64,000 nt of DNA, taken from contig JAUIZM010000155.1 in assembly GCA_030848705.1 (NCBI GenBank), positions 62,001 to 126,000 of the forward strand, written 5' to 3'. The translations under genes were made by a program, and so were the position numbers. Source of the DNA: Heracleum sosnowskyi. Its lineage: Eukaryota; Streptophyta; Magnoliopsida; Apiales; Apiaceae. Every line of letters begins with the position of its first letter. Within the stretch, counting starts at the first letter, position 1. Below the pieces are notes generated by a model. It was not told the DNA's origin. It saw only the letters and a list, made by a program, of their open reading frames with translations, and ran no database searches. Positions 1-13,280 of the stretch are shown here, piece by piece.

Positions 1-880
1 AATTCGCGTTTTTTGGTCCGTACGTCCATTTTGTACCTCTATTTTAGCACGTTACAAAAAAAATCGGAAGAAAAATGTCCGGAACCTCGTTTTTTGAGGG
101 CGTGAAAATGGCAGTGAAACCAGTTTTGGGCCAAAAAGTGGGTTTTTTCCCATTTTCGGGGGTCGAAAAAACCTTTTTTCGGAAATGAAAATTCGCGTTT
201 TTTGGTCCGTACGTCCATTTTGTAACTCTATTTTAGCACGTGACAAAAAAAATCGGAAGAAAAATGTCCGGAACCTCGTTTTTTGAGGGCGTGAAAATGC
301 CAGTGAAACCAGTTTTGGGCCAAAAAGTGGGTTTTTTCCCATTTTCGGGGGTCGAAAAAACCCATTTCCGGAAATGAAATTTCGCGTTTTTTTGGTCCGT
401 ACGTCCATTTTGTACCTCTATTTTAGCACGTGACAAAAAAAATCGGAAGAAAAATGTCCGGAACCTCATTTTTTGAGGGCGTTAAAATGCCAGTGAAACC
501 TGTTTTTGGCCAAAAAGTGGGTTTTTTCCAATTTTCGGGGGTCGAAAAAACCTTTTTTCGGAAATGAAAATTCGCGTTTTTTTGTCCGTACGTCCATTTT
601 GTACCTCTATTTTAGCACGTTACAAAAAAAATCGGAAGAAAAATGTCCGGAACCTCGTTTTTTGAGGGCGTGAAAATGCCAGTGAAACCAGTTTTGGGCC
701 AAAAAGTGGGTTTTTTCCCATTTTCGGGGGTCGAAAAAACCCATTTCCGGAAATGAAAATTCACGTTTTTTGGTCCGTACGTCCATTTTGTACCTCTTTT
801 TTAGCACGTTACAAAAAAAATCGGAAGAAAAATGTCCGGAACCTCGTTTTTTGAGGGCGTGAAAATGCCAGTGAAACCAG

Positions 881-894
881 TTTTTGGCCAAAAA
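881..894. other. 14-bp perfect palindrome TTTTTGGCCAAAAA (example)
   Basis: Present in the tttttggccaaaaa variant, frequent in type A and in gctagtg monomers. The commoner ttttgggccaaaaa variant breaks the symmetry by one base. Confidence 0.75.
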
Positions 895-1367
895 GTGGGT
901 TTTTTCCCACTTTCGGGGGTCGAAAAAACCCATTTCCGGAAATGAAATTTCGCGTTTTTTGGTCCGTACGTCCATTTTGTACCTCTATTTTAGCACGTGA
1001 TAAAAAAAATCGGAAGAAAAATGTCCGGAACCTCATTTTTTGAGGGCGTGAAAATGCCAGTGAAACCAGTTTTGGGCCAAAAAGTGGGTTTTTTCCCATT
1101 TTCGGGGGTCGAAAAAACCCATTTCCGGAAATGAAAATTCGCGTTTTTTGGTCCGTACGTCCATTTTGTACCTCTATTTTAGCAAGTTACAAAAAAAATC
1201 GGAAGAAAAATGTCCGGAACCTCGTTTTTTGAGGGCGTGAAAATGCCAGTGAAACCAGTTTTTGGCCAAAAAGTGGGTTTTTTCCCATTTTCGGGGGTCG
1301 AAAAAACCCATTTCCAGAAATGAAATTTCGCGTTTTTTGGTCCGTATGTCCATTTTGTACCTCTATT

Positions 1368-4300
1368 TTAGCATGTGATAAAAAAAATTGGAAGAAAAAT
1401 GTCCGGAACCTCGTTTTTTGAGGGCGTGAAAATGCCAGTGAAACCAGTTTTGGGCCAAAAAGTGGGTTTTTTCCTATTTTCGGGGGTCGAAAAAACCCAT
1501 TTCCGGAAATGAAATTTCGCGTTTTTTTGGTCCGTACGTCCATTTTGTACCTCTATTTTAGCACGTGACAAAAAAAATCGGAAGAAAAATGTCCGGAACC
1601 TCATTTTTTGAGGGCGTTAAAATGCCAGTGAAACCAGTTTTTGGCCAAAAAGTGGGTTTTTTCCCATTTTCGGGGGTCGAAAAAACCTTTTTTCGGAAAT
1701 GAAAATTCGCGTTTTTTTGTCCGTACGTCCATTTTGTACCTCTATTTTAGCACGTTACAAAAAAAATCGGAAGAAAAATGTCCGGAACCTCGTTTTTTGA
1801 GGGCGTGAAAATGCCAGTGAAACCAGTTTTGGGCCAAAAAGTGGGTTTTTTCCCATTTTCGGGGGTCGAAAAAACCCATTTCCGGAAATGAAAATTCGCG
1901 TTTTTTGGTCCGTACGTCCATTTTGTACCTCTTTTTTAGCACGTTACAAAAAAAATCGGAAGAAAAATGTCCGGAACCTCGTTTTTTGAGGGCGTGAAAA
2001 TGCCAGTGAAACCAGTTTTTGGCCAAAAAGTGGGTTTTTTCCCACTTTCGGGGGTCGAAAAAACCCATTTCCGGAAATGAAATTTCGCGTTTTTTGGTCC
2101 GTACGTCCATTTTGTACCTCTATTTTAGCACGTGATAAAAAAAATCGGAAGAAAAATGTCCGGAACCTCATTTTTTGAGGGCGTGAAAATGCCAGTGAAA
2201 CCAGTTTTGGGCCAAAAAGTGGGTTTTTTCCCATTTTTGGGGGTCGAAAAAACCCATTTCCGGAAATGAAAATTCGCGTTTTTTGGTCCGTACGTCCATT
2301 TTGTACCTCTTTTTTAGCACGTTACAAAAAAAATCGGAAGAAAAATGTCCGGAACCTCGTTTTTTGAGGGCGTAAAAATGCCAGTGAAACCAGTTTTTGG
2401 CCAAAAAGTGGGTTTTTTCCCACTTTCGGGGGTCGAAAAAACCCATTTCCGGAAATGAAATTTCGCGTTTTTTGGTCCGTACGTCCATTTTGTACCTCTA
2501 TTTTAGCACGTGATAAAAAAAATCGGAAGAAAAATGTCCGGAACCTCATTTTTTGAGGGCGTGAAAATGCCAGTGAAACCAGTTTTGGGCCAAAAAGTGG
2601 GTTTTTTCCCATTTTCGGGGGTCGAAAAAACCCATTTCCGGAAATGAAAATTCGCGTTTTTTGGTCCGTACGTCCATTTTGTACCTCTATTTTAGCACGT
2701 TACAAAAAAAATCGGAAGAAAAATGTCCGGAACCTCATTTTTTGAGGGCGTAAAAATGCCAGTGAAACCAGTTTTTGGCCAAAAAGTGGGTTTTTTCCCA
2801 CTTTCGGGGTTCGAAAAAACCCATTTCCGGAAATGAAATTTCGCGTTTTTTGGTCCGTACGTCCATTTTGTACCTCTATTTTAGCACGTGATAAAAAAAA
2901 TCGGAAGAAAAATGTCCGGAACCTCATTTTTTGAGGGCGTGAAAATGCCAGTGAAACCAGTTTTGGGCCAAAAAGTGGGTTTTTTCCCATTTTCGGGGGT
3001 CGAAAAAACCCATTTCCGGAAATGAAAATTCGCGTTTTTTGGTCCGTACGTCCATTTTGTACCTCTATTTTAGCACGTTACAAAAAAAATCGGAAGAAAA
3101 ATGTCCGGAACCTCGTTTTTTGAGGGCGTGAAAATGGCAGTGAAACCAGTTTTGGGCCAAAAAGTGGGTTTTTTCCCATTTTCGGGGGTCGAAAAAACCT
3201 TTTTTCGGAAATGAAAATTCGCGTTTTTTGGTCCGTACGTCCATTTTGTAACTCTATTTTAGCACGTGACAAAAAAAATCGGAAGAAAAATGTCCGGAAC
3301 CTCGTTTTTTGAGGGCGTGAAAATGCCAGTGAAACCAGTTTTGGGCCAAAAAGTGGGTTTTTTCCCATTTTCGGGGGTCGAAAAAACCCATTTCCGGAAA
3401 TGAAATTTCGCGTTTTTTTGGTCCGTACGTCCATTTTGTACCTCTATTTTAGCACGTGACAAAAAAAATCGGAAGAAAAATGTCCGGAACCTCATTTTTT
3501 GAGGGCGTTAAAATGCCAGTGAAACCAGTTTTTGGCCAAAAAGTGGGTTTTTTCCAATTTTCGGGGGTCGAAAAAACCTTTTTTCGGAAATGAAAATTCG
3601 CGTTTTTTTGTCCGTACGTCCATTTTGTACCTCTATTTTAGCACGTTACAAAAAAAATCGGAAGAAAAATGTCCGGAACCTCGTTTTTTGAGGGCGTGAA
3701 AATGCCAGTGAAACCAGTTTTGGGCCAAAAAGTGGGTTTTTTCCTATTTTCGGGGGTCGAAAAAACCCATTTCCGGAAATGAAATTTCGCGTTTTTTTGG
3801 TCCGTACGTCCATTTTGTACCTCTATTTTAGCACGTGACAAAAAAAATCGGAAGAAAAATGTCCGGAACCTCATTTTTTGAGGGCGTTAAAATGCCAGTG
3901 AAACCAGTTTTTGGCCAAAAAGTGGGTTTTTTCCCATTTTCGGGGGTCGAAAAAACCTTTTTTCGGAAATGAAAATTCGCGTTTTTTTGTCCGTACGTCC
4001 ATTTTGTACCTCTATTTTAGCACGTTACAAAAAAAATCGGAAGAAAAATGTCCGGAACCTCGTTTTTTGAGGGCGTGAAAATGCCAGTGAAACCAGTTTT
4101 GGGCCAAAAAGTGGGTTTTTTCCCATTTTCGGGGGTCGAAAAAACCCATTTCCGGAAATGAAAATTCGCGTTTTTTGGTCCGTACGTCCATTTTGTACCT
4201 CTTTTTTAGCACGTTACAAAAAAAATCGGAAGAAAAATGTCCGGAACCTCGTTTTTTGAGGGCGTGAAAATGCCAGTGAAACCAGTTTTTGGCCAAAAAG

Positions 4301-5907
4301 TGGGTTTTTTCCCACTTTCGGGGGTCGAAAAAACCCATTTCCGGAAATGAAATTTCGCGTTTTTTGGTCCGTACGTCCATTTTGTACCTCTATTTTAGCA
4401 CGTGATAAAAAAAATCGGAAGAAAAATGTCCGGAACCTCATTTTTTGAGGGCGTGAAAATGCCAGTGAAACCAGTTTTGGGCCAAAAAGTGGGTTTTTTC
4501 CCATTTTTGGGGGTCGAAAAAACCCATTTCCGGAAATGAAAATTCGCGTTTTTTGGTCCGTACGTCCATTTTGTACCTCTTTTTTAGCACGTTACAAAAA
4601 AAATCGGAAGAAAAATGTCCGGAACCTCGTTTTTTGAGGGCGTAAAAATGCCAGTGAAACCAGTTTTTGGCCAAAAAGTGGGTTTTTTCCCACTTTCGGG
4701 GGTCGAAAAAACCCATTTCCGGAAATGAAATTTCGCGTTTTTTGGTCCGTACGTCCATTTTGTACCTCTATTTTAGCACGTGATAAAAAAAATCGGAAGA
4801 AAAATGTCCGGAACCTCATTTTTTGAGGGCGTGAAAATGCCAGTGAAACCAGTTTTGGGCCAAAAAGTGGGTTTTTTCCCATTTTCGGGGGTCGAAAAAA
4901 CCCATTTCCGGAAATGAAAATTCGCGTTTTTTGGTCCGTACGTCCATTTTGTACCTCTATTTTAGCACGTTACAAAAAAAATCGGAAGAAAAATGTCCGG
5001 AACCTCATTTTTTGAGGGCGTAAAAATGCCAGTGAAACCAGTTTTTGGCCAAAAAGTGGGTTTTTTCCCACTTTCGGGGGTCGAAAAAACCCATTTCCGG
5101 AAATGAAATTTCGCGTTTTTTGGTCCGTACGTCCATTTTGTACCTCTATTTTAGCACGTGATAAAAAAAATCGGAAGAAAAATGTCCGGAACCTCATTTT
5201 TTGAGGGCGTGAAAATGCCAGTGAAACCAGTTTTGGGCCAAAAAGTGGGTTTTTTCCCATTTTCGGGGGTCGAAAAAACCCATTTCCGGAAATGAAAATT
5301 CGCGTTTTTTGGTCCGTACGTCCATTTTGTACCTCTATTTTAGCACGTTACAAAAAAAATCGGAAGAAAAATGTCCGGAACCTCGTTTTTTGAGGGCGTG
5401 AAAATGGCAGTGAAACCAGTTTTGGGCCAAAAAGTGGGTTTTTTCCCATTTTCGGGGGTCGAAAAAACCTTTTTTCGGAAATGAAAATTCGCGTTTTTTG
5501 GTCCGTACGTCCATTTTGTAACTCTATTTTAGCACGTGACAAAAAAAATCGGAAGAAAAATGTCCGGAACCTCGTTTTTTGAGGGCGTGAAAATGCCAGT
5601 GAAACCAGTTTTGGGCCAAAAAGTGGGTTTTTTCCCATTTTCGGGGGTCGAAAAAACCCATTTCCGGAAATGAAATTTCGCGTTTTTTTGGTCCGTACGT
5701 CCATTTTGTACCTCTATTTTAGCACGTGACAAAAAAAATCGGAAGAAAAATGTCCGGAACCTCATTTTTTGAGGGCGTTAAAATGCCAGTGAAACCAGTT
5801 TTTGGCCAAAAAGTGGGTTTTTTCCAATTTTCGGGGGTCGAAAAAACCTTTTTTCGGAAATGAAAATTCGCGTTTTTTTGTCCGTACGTCCATTTTGTAC
5901 CTCTATT
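1368..5907. repeat. 2,270-bp (12-monomer) direct tandem duplication
   Basis: The ordered series of variant monomers from about 1,368 to 3,637 recurs at 3,638 to 5,907 with a constant offset of 2,270 bases, including the internal 378-bp dimer expansion and the ggcagtg monomer (about 3,134 and 5,404). The match decays at the distal end: the copy near 3,745 has cctattttcgg where the one near 6,015 has cccattttcgg. Boundaries are approximate because every position also matches its neighbours 189 bases away. Confidence 0.8.
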
Positions 5908-7037
5908 TTAGCACGTTACAAAAAAAATCGGAAGAAAAATGTCCGGAACCTCGTTTTTTGAGGGCGTGAAAATGCCAGTGAAACCAGTTTTGGGCCAAAA
6001 AGTGGGTTTTTTCCCATTTTCGGGGGTCGAAAAAACCCATTTCCGGAAATGAAAATTCGCGTTTTTTGGTCCGTACGTCCATTTTGTACCTCTATTTTAG
6101 CACGTTACAAAAAAAATCGGAAGAAAAATGTCCGGAACCTCATTTTTTGAGGGCGTAAAAATGCCAGTGAAACCAGTTTTTGGCCAAAAAGTGGGTTTTT
6201 TCCCACTTTCGGGGGTCGAAAAAACCCATTTCCGGAAATGAAATTTCGCGTTTTTTGGTCCGTACGTCCATTTTGTACCTCTATTTTAGCACGTGATAAA
6301 AAAAATCGGAAGAAAAATGTCCGGAACCTCATTTTTTGAGGGCGTGAAAATGCCAGTGAAACCAGTTTTGGGCCAAAAAGTGGGTTTTTTCCCATTTTCG
6401 GGGGTCGAAAAAACCCATTTCCGGAAATGAAAATTCGCGTTTTTTGGTCCGTACGTCCATTTTGTACCTCTATTTTAGCACGTTACAAAAAAAATCGGAA
6501 GAAAAATGTCCGGAACCTCGTTTTTTGAGGGCGTGAAAATGGCAGTGAAACTAGTTTTGGGCCAAAAAGTGGGTTTTTTCCCATTTTCGGGGGTCGAAAA
6601 AACCTTTTTTCGGAAATGAAAATTCGCGTTTTTTGGTCAGTACGTCCATTTTGTAACTCTATTTTAGCACGTGACAAAAAAAATCGGAAGAAAAATGTCC
6701 GGAACCTCGTTTTTTGAGGGCGTGAAAATGCCAGTGAAACCAGTTTTGGGCCAAAAAGTGGGTTTTTTCCCATTTTCGGGGGTCGAAAAAACCCATTTCC
6801 GGAAATGAAATTTCGCGTTTTTTTGGTCCGTACGTCCATTTTGTACCTCTATTTTAGCACGTGACAAAAAAAATCGGAAGAAAAATGTCCGGAACCTCAT
6901 TTTTTGAGGGCGTTAAAATGCCAGTGAAACCAGTTTTTGGCCAAAAAGTGGGTTTTTTCCAATTTTCGGGGGTCGAAAAAACCTTTTTTCGGAAATGAAA
7001 ATTCGCGTTTTTTTGTCCGTACGTCCATTTTGTACCT

Positions 7038-9307
7038 CTATTTTAGCACGTTACAAAAAAAATCGGAAGAAAAATGTCCGGAACCTCGTTTTTTGAGGGC
7101 GTGAAAATGCCAGTGAAACCAGTTTTGGGCCAAAAAGTGGGTTTTTTCCCATTTTCGGGGGTCGAAAAAACCCATTTCCGGAAATGAAAATTCACGTTTT
7201 TTGGTCCGTACGTCCATTTTGTACCTCTTTTTTAGCACGTTACAAAAAAAATCGGAAGAAAAATGTCCGGAACCTCGTTTTTTGAGGGCGTGAAAATGCC
7301 AGTGAAACCAGTTTTTGGCCAAAAAGTGGGTTTTTTCCCACTTTCGGGGGTCGAAAAAACCCATTTCCGGAAATGAAATTTCGCGTTTTTTGGTCCGTAC
7401 GTCCATTTTGTACCTCTATTTTAGCACGTGATAAAAAAAATCGGAAGAAAAATGTCCGGAACCTCATTTTTTGAGGGCGTGAAAATGCCAGTGAAACCAG
7501 TTTTGGGCCAAAAAGTGGGTTTTTTCCCATTTTCGGGGGTCGAAAAAACCCATTTCCGGAAATGACAATTCGCGTTTTTTGGTCCGTACGTCCATTTTGT
7601 ACCTCTATTTTAGCAAGTTACAAAAAAAATCGGAAGAAAAATGTCCGGAACCTCGTTTTTTGAGGGCGTGAAAATGCCAGTGAAACCAGTTTTTGGCCAA
7701 AAAGTGGGTTTTTTCCCATTTTCGGGGGTCGAAAAAACCCATTTCCAGAAATGAAATTTCGCGTTTTTTGGTCCGTATGTCCATTTTGTACCTCTATTTT
7801 AGCATGTGATAAAAAAAATTGGAAGAAAAATGTCCGGAACCTCGTTTTTTGAGGGCGTGAAAATGCCAGTGAAACCAGTTTTGGGCCAAAAAGTGGGTTT
7901 TTTCCTATTTTCGGGGGTTGAAAAAACCCATTTCCGGAAATGAAATTTCGCGTTTTTTTGGTCCGTACGTCCATTTTGTACCTCTATTTTAGCACGTGAC
8001 AAAAAAAATCGGAAGAAAAATGTCCGGAACCTCATTTTTTGAGGGCGTTAAAATGCCAGTGAAACCAGTTTTTGGCCAAAAAGTGGGTTTTTTCCCATTT
8101 TCGGGGGTCGAAAAAACCTTTTTTCGGAAATGAAAATTCGCGTTTTTTTGTCCGTACGTCCATTTTGTACCTCTATTTTAGCACGTTACAAAAAAAATCG
8201 GAAGAAAAATGTCCGGAACCTCGTTTTTTGAGGGCGTGAAAATGCCAGTGAAACCAGTTTTGGGCCAAAAAGTGGGTTTTTTCCCATTTTCGGGGGTCGA
8301 AAAAACCCATTTCCGGAAATGAAAATTCGCGTTTTTTGGTCCGTACGTCCATTTTGTACCTCTTTTTTAGCACGTTACAAAAAAAATCGGAAGAAAAATG
8401 TCCGGAACCTCGTTTTTTGAGGGCGTGAAAATGCCAGTGAAACCAGTTTTTGGCCAAAAAGTGGGTTTTTTCCCACTTTCGGGGGTCGAAAAAACCCATT
8501 TCCGGAAATGAAATTTCGCGTTTTTTGGTCCGTACGTCCATTTTGTACCTCTATTTTAGCACGTGATAAAAAAAATCGGAAGAAAAATGTCCGGAACCTC
8601 ATTTTTTGAGGGCGTGAAAATGCCAGTGAAACCAGTTTTGGGCCAAAAAGTGGGTTTTTTCCCATTTTCGGGGGTCGAAAAAACCCATTTCCGGAAATGA
8701 AAATTCGCGTTTTTTGGTCCGTACGTCCATTTTGTACCTCTATTTTAGCAAGTTACAAAAAAAATCGGAAGAAAAATGTCCGGAACCTCGTTTTTTGAGG
8801 GCGTGAAAATGCCAGTGAAACCAGTTTTTGGCCAAAAAGTGGGTTTTTTCCCATTTTCGGGGGTCGAAAAAACCCATTTCCAGAAATGCAATTTCGCGTT
8901 TTTTGGTCCGTATGTCCATTTTGTACCTCTATTTTAGCATGTGATAAAAAAAATTGGAAGAAAAATGTCCGGAACCTCGTTTTTTGAGGGCGTGAAAATG
9001 CCTGTGAAACCAGTTTTGGGCCAAAAAGTGGGTTTTTTCCCATTTTCGGGGGTCGAAAAAACCCATTTCCGGAAATGAAATTTCGCGTTTTTTTGGTCCG
9101 TACGTCCATTTTGTACCTCTATTTTAGCACGTGACAAAAAAAATCGGAAGAAAAATGTCCGGAACCTCATTTTTTGAGGGCGTTAAAATGCCAGTGAAAC
9201 CAGTTTTTGGCCAAAAAGTGGGTTTTTTCCCATTTTCGGGGGTCGAAAAAACCTTTTTTCGGAAATGAAAATTCGCGTTTTTTTGTCCGTACGTCCATTT
9301 TGTACCT
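7038..9307. repeat. Two tandem 1,135-bp hexamers
   Basis: Copies at 7,038-8,172 and 8,173-9,307 share the same order of six variants. One of the six carries the distinctive pair cgtatgtcc and gcatgtgata (about 7,787-7,810 and 8,922-8,945), which also occurs near 1,371 and 11,587. This is the clearest place to define the type A higher-order unit. Confidence 0.85.
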
Positions 9308-11760
9308 CTATTTTAGCACGTTACAAAAAAAATCGGAAGAAAAATGTCCGGAACCTCGTTTTTTGAGGGCGTGAAAATGCCAGTGAAACCAGTTTTGGGC
9401 CAAAAAGTGGGTTTTTTCCCATTTTTGGGGGTCGAAAAAACCCATTTCCGGAAATGAAAATTCGCGTTTTTTGTCCGTACGTCCATTTTGTACCTCTTTT
9501 TTAGCACGTTACAAAAAAAATCGGAAGAAAAATGTCCGGAACCTCGTTTTTTGAGGGCGTAAAAATGCCAGTGAAACCAGTTTTTGGCCAAAAAGTGGGT
9601 TTTTTCCCACTTTCGGGGGTCGAAAAAACCCATTTCCGGAAATGAAATTTCGCGTTTTTTGGTCCGTACGTCCATTTTGTACCTCTATTTTAGCACGTGA
9701 TAAAAAAAATCGGAAGAAAAATGTCCGGAACCTCATTTTTTGAGGGCGTGAAAATGCCAGTGAAACCAGTTTTGGGCCAAAAAGTGGGTTTTTTCCCATT
9801 TTCGGGGGTCGAAAAAACCCATTTCCGGAAATGAAAATTCGCGTTTTTTGGTCCGTACGTCCATTTTGTACCTCTATTTTAGCACGTTACAAAAAAAATC
9901 GGAAGAAAAATGTCCGGAACCTCGTTTTTTGAGGGCGTAAAAATGCCAGTGAAACCAGTTTTTGGCCAAAAAGTGGGTTTTTTCCCACTTTCGGGGGTCG
10001 AAAAAACCCATTTCCGGAAATGAAATTTCGCGTTTTTTGGTCCGTACGTCCATTTTGTACCTCTATTTTAGCACGTGATAAAAAAAATCGGAAGAAAAAT
10101 GTCCGGAACCTCATTTTTTGAGGGCGTGAAAATGCCAGTGAAACCAGTTTTGGGCCAAAAAGTGGGTTTTTTCCCATTTTCGGGGGTCGAAAAAACCCAT
10201 TTCCGGAAATGAAAATTCGCGTTTTTTGGTCCGTACGTCCATTTTGTACCTCTATTTTAGCACGTTACAAAAAAAATCGGAAGAAAAATGTCCGGAACCT
10301 CGTTTTTTGAGGGCGTGAAAATGGCAGTGAAACCAGTTTTGGGCCAAAAAGTGGGTTTTTTTCCCATTTTCGGGGGTCGAAAAAACCTTTTTTCGGAAAT
10401 GAAAATTCGCGTTTTTTGGTCCGTACGTCCATTTTGTAACTCTATTTTAGCACGTGACAAAAAAAATCGGAAGAAAAATGTCCGGAACCTCGTTTTTTGA
10501 GGGCGTGAAAATGCCAGTGAAACCAGTTTTGGGCCAAAAAGTGGGTTTTTTCCCATTTTCGGGGGGTCGAAAAAACCCATTTCCGGAAATGAAATTTCGC
10601 GTTTTTTTGGTCCGTACGTCCATTTTGTACCTCTATTTTAGCACGTGACAAAAAAAATTGGAAGAAAAATGTCCGGAACCTCATTTTTTGAGGGCGTTAA
10701 AATGCCAGTGAAACCAGTTTTTGGCCAAAAAGTGGGTTTTTTCCCATTTTCGGGGGTCGAAAAAACCTTTTTTCGGAAATGAAAATTCGCGTTTTTTTTG
10801 TCCGTACGTCCATTTTGTACCTCTATTTTAGCACGTTACAAAAAAAATCGGAAGAAAAATATCCGGAACCTCGTTTTTTGAGGGCGTGAAAATGCCAGTG
10901 AAACCAGTTTTGGGCCAAAAAGTGGGTTTTTTCCCATTTTCGGGGGTCGAAAAAACCCATTTCCGGAAATGAAAATTCGCGTTTTTTTGGTCCGTACGTC
11001 CATTTTGTACCTCTTTTTTAGCACGTTACAAAAAAAATCGGAAGAAAAATGTCCGGAACCTCGTTTTTTGAGGGCGTGAAAATGCCAGTGAAACCAGTTT
11101 TTGGCCAAAAAGTGGGTTTTTTCCCACTTTCGGGGGTCGAAAAAACCCATTTCCGGAAATGAAATTTCGCGTTTTTTGGTCCGTACGTCCATTTTGTACC
11201 TCTATTTTAGCACGTGATAAAAAAAATCGGAAGAAAAATGTCCGGAACCTCATTTTTTGAGGGCGTGAAAATGCCAGGGAAACCAGTTTTGGGCCAAAAA
11301 GTGGGTTTTTTCCCATTTTCGGGGGTCGAAAAAACCCATTTCCGGAAATGAAAATTCGCGTTTTTTAGTCCGTACGTCCATTTTGTACCTCTATTTTAGC
11401 AAGTTACAAAAAAAATCGGAAGAAAAATGTCCGGAACCTCGTTTTTGAGGGCGTGAAAATGCCAGTGAAACCAGTTTTTGGCCAAAAAGTGGGTTTTTTC
11501 CCATTTTCGGGGGTCGAAAAAACCCATTTCCAGAAATGAAATTTCGCGTTTTTTGGTCCGTATGTCCATTTTGTACCTCTATTTTAGCATGTGATAAAAA
11601 AAATTGGAAGAAAAATGTCCGGAACCTCGTTTTTTGAGGGCGTGAAAATGCCAGTGAAACCAGTTTTGGGCCAAAAAGTGGGTTTTTTCCCATTTTCGGG
11701 GGTCGAAAAAACCTTTTTTCGGAAATGAAAATTCGCGTATTTTGGTCCGTACGTCCATTT

Positions 11761-13280
11761 TGTTACTCTATTTTAGCACGTGACAAAAAAAATCGGAAGA
11801 AAAATGTCCGGAACCTCGTTTTTTGAGGGCGTGAAAATGCCAGTGAAACCAGTTTTGGGCCAAAAAGTGGGTTTTTTCCCATTTTCGGGGGGTCGAAAAA
11901 ACCCATTTTCGGAAATGAAATTTCGCGTTTTTTGGTCCGTACGTCCATTTTGTACCTCTATTTTAGCACGTGACAAAATAATCGGAAGAAAAATGTCCGA
12001 AACCACGTTTTTTGAGGGCGTGAAAATGCCAGTGAAACCAGTTTTGGGCCAAAAAGTGGGTTTTTGCCCATTTTCGGGGGTCGAAAAAACCCTTTTTCGG
12101 AAATGAAAATTCGCGTTTTTTGGTCCGTACGTCCATTTTGTAACTCTATTTTAGCACGTGACAAAAAAAATCGGAAGAAAAATGTCCGGAACCTCGTTTT
12201 TTGAGGGCGTGAAAATGCCAGTGAAACCAGTTTTGGGCCAAAAAGTGGGTTTTTTCCCATTTTCGGGGGTCGAAAAAACCCATTTCCGGAAATGAAATTT
12301 CACGTTTTTTTGGTCCGTACGTCCATTTTGTACCTCTATTTTAGCACGTGACAAAAAAAATCGGAAGAAAAATGTCCGGAACCTCGTTTTTTGAGGGCGT
12401 GAAAATGCTAGTGAAACCAGTTTTTGGCCAAAAAGTGGGTTTTTTCCCATTTTCGGGGGTCGAAAAAACCCATTTCCGGAAATGAAATTTCGCGTTTTTT
12501 GGTCCGTACGTCCATTTTGTACCTCTATTTTAGCACGTGACAAAAACAATCGGAAGAAAATTGTCTGAAACCTCGTTTTTTGAGGGTGTGAAAATGCCCG
12601 TGAAACCAGTTTTGGGCCAAAAAGTGGGTTTTTTCCCATTTTCGGGGGTCGAAAAAACCCTTTTTCGGAAATGAAAATTCGCGTTTTTTGGTCCGTACGA
12701 CCATTTTGTAACTCTATTTTAGCACGTGACAAAAAAAATCGGAAGAAAAATGTCCGGAACCTCGTTTTTTGAGGGCGTGAAAATGCCAGTGAAACCAGTT
12801 TTGGGCCAAAAGTGGGTTTTTTCCCATTTTGGGGGTCTAAAAAACCCATTTCCGGAAATGAAATTTCGCGTTTTTTTGGTCCGTACGTCCATTTTGTACC
12901 TCTATTTTAGCACGTGACAAAAAAAATCGGAAGAAAAATGTCCGGAACCTCGTTTTTTGAGGGCGTGAAAATGCTAGTGAAACCAGTTTTTGGCCAAAAA
13001 GTGGGTTTTTTCCCATTTTCGGGGGTCGAAAAAACCCATTTCCCGAAATGAAAATTCGCGTTTTTTGGTCCGTACGTCCATTTTGTACCTCTATTTTAGC
13101 ACGTGACAAAAACAATCGGAAGAAAAATGTCCGAAACCTCGTTTTTTGAGGGCGTGAAAATGCCAGTGAAACCAGTTTTGGGCCAAAAAGTGGGTTTTTT
13201 CCCATTTTCGGGGGTCGAAAAAACCCATTTCCGGAAATGAAAATTCGCGTTTTTTGGTCCATACGTCCATTTTGTACCTC
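11761..13280. repeat. Type B block 1
   Basis: About eight monomers marked by acaaaaacaatcgg, gtccgaaacc or gtctgaaacc, gctagtg and accctttttcgg. Several are slightly irregular: acaaaataatcgg near 11,975, tttttgccca near 12,061, and ccaaaagtggg with ttttgggggtct near 12,810-12,840. The stretch 12,726-13,262 corresponds to 18,214-18,750 at an offset of 5,488 bases, so the two B blocks share an ancestor. Edges are assigned by variant content and are approximate. Confidence 0.75.

Larger units (their letters stand above)
1..11760. repeat. Type A domain with 1,135-bp hexamer higher-order repeats
   Basis: About 62 monomers marked by cacgttac, cccactttcgg, ggcagtg, gcgttaaaatg and ccttttttcgg variants in a recurring order. 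Equivalent variants recur at offsets of 1,135 (six monomers, one of them 190 bp because of a 7-T run in gcgtttttttggtcc), 2,270 and 3,026 bases. The pattern is not perfectly regular: dimers of 378 bp carrying cccacttt are locally amplified around 2.0-2.9, 4.3-5.2 and 9.6-10.1 kb. The single extra base per hexamer shifts the reading frame, so open frames here are short. Confidence 0.9.
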
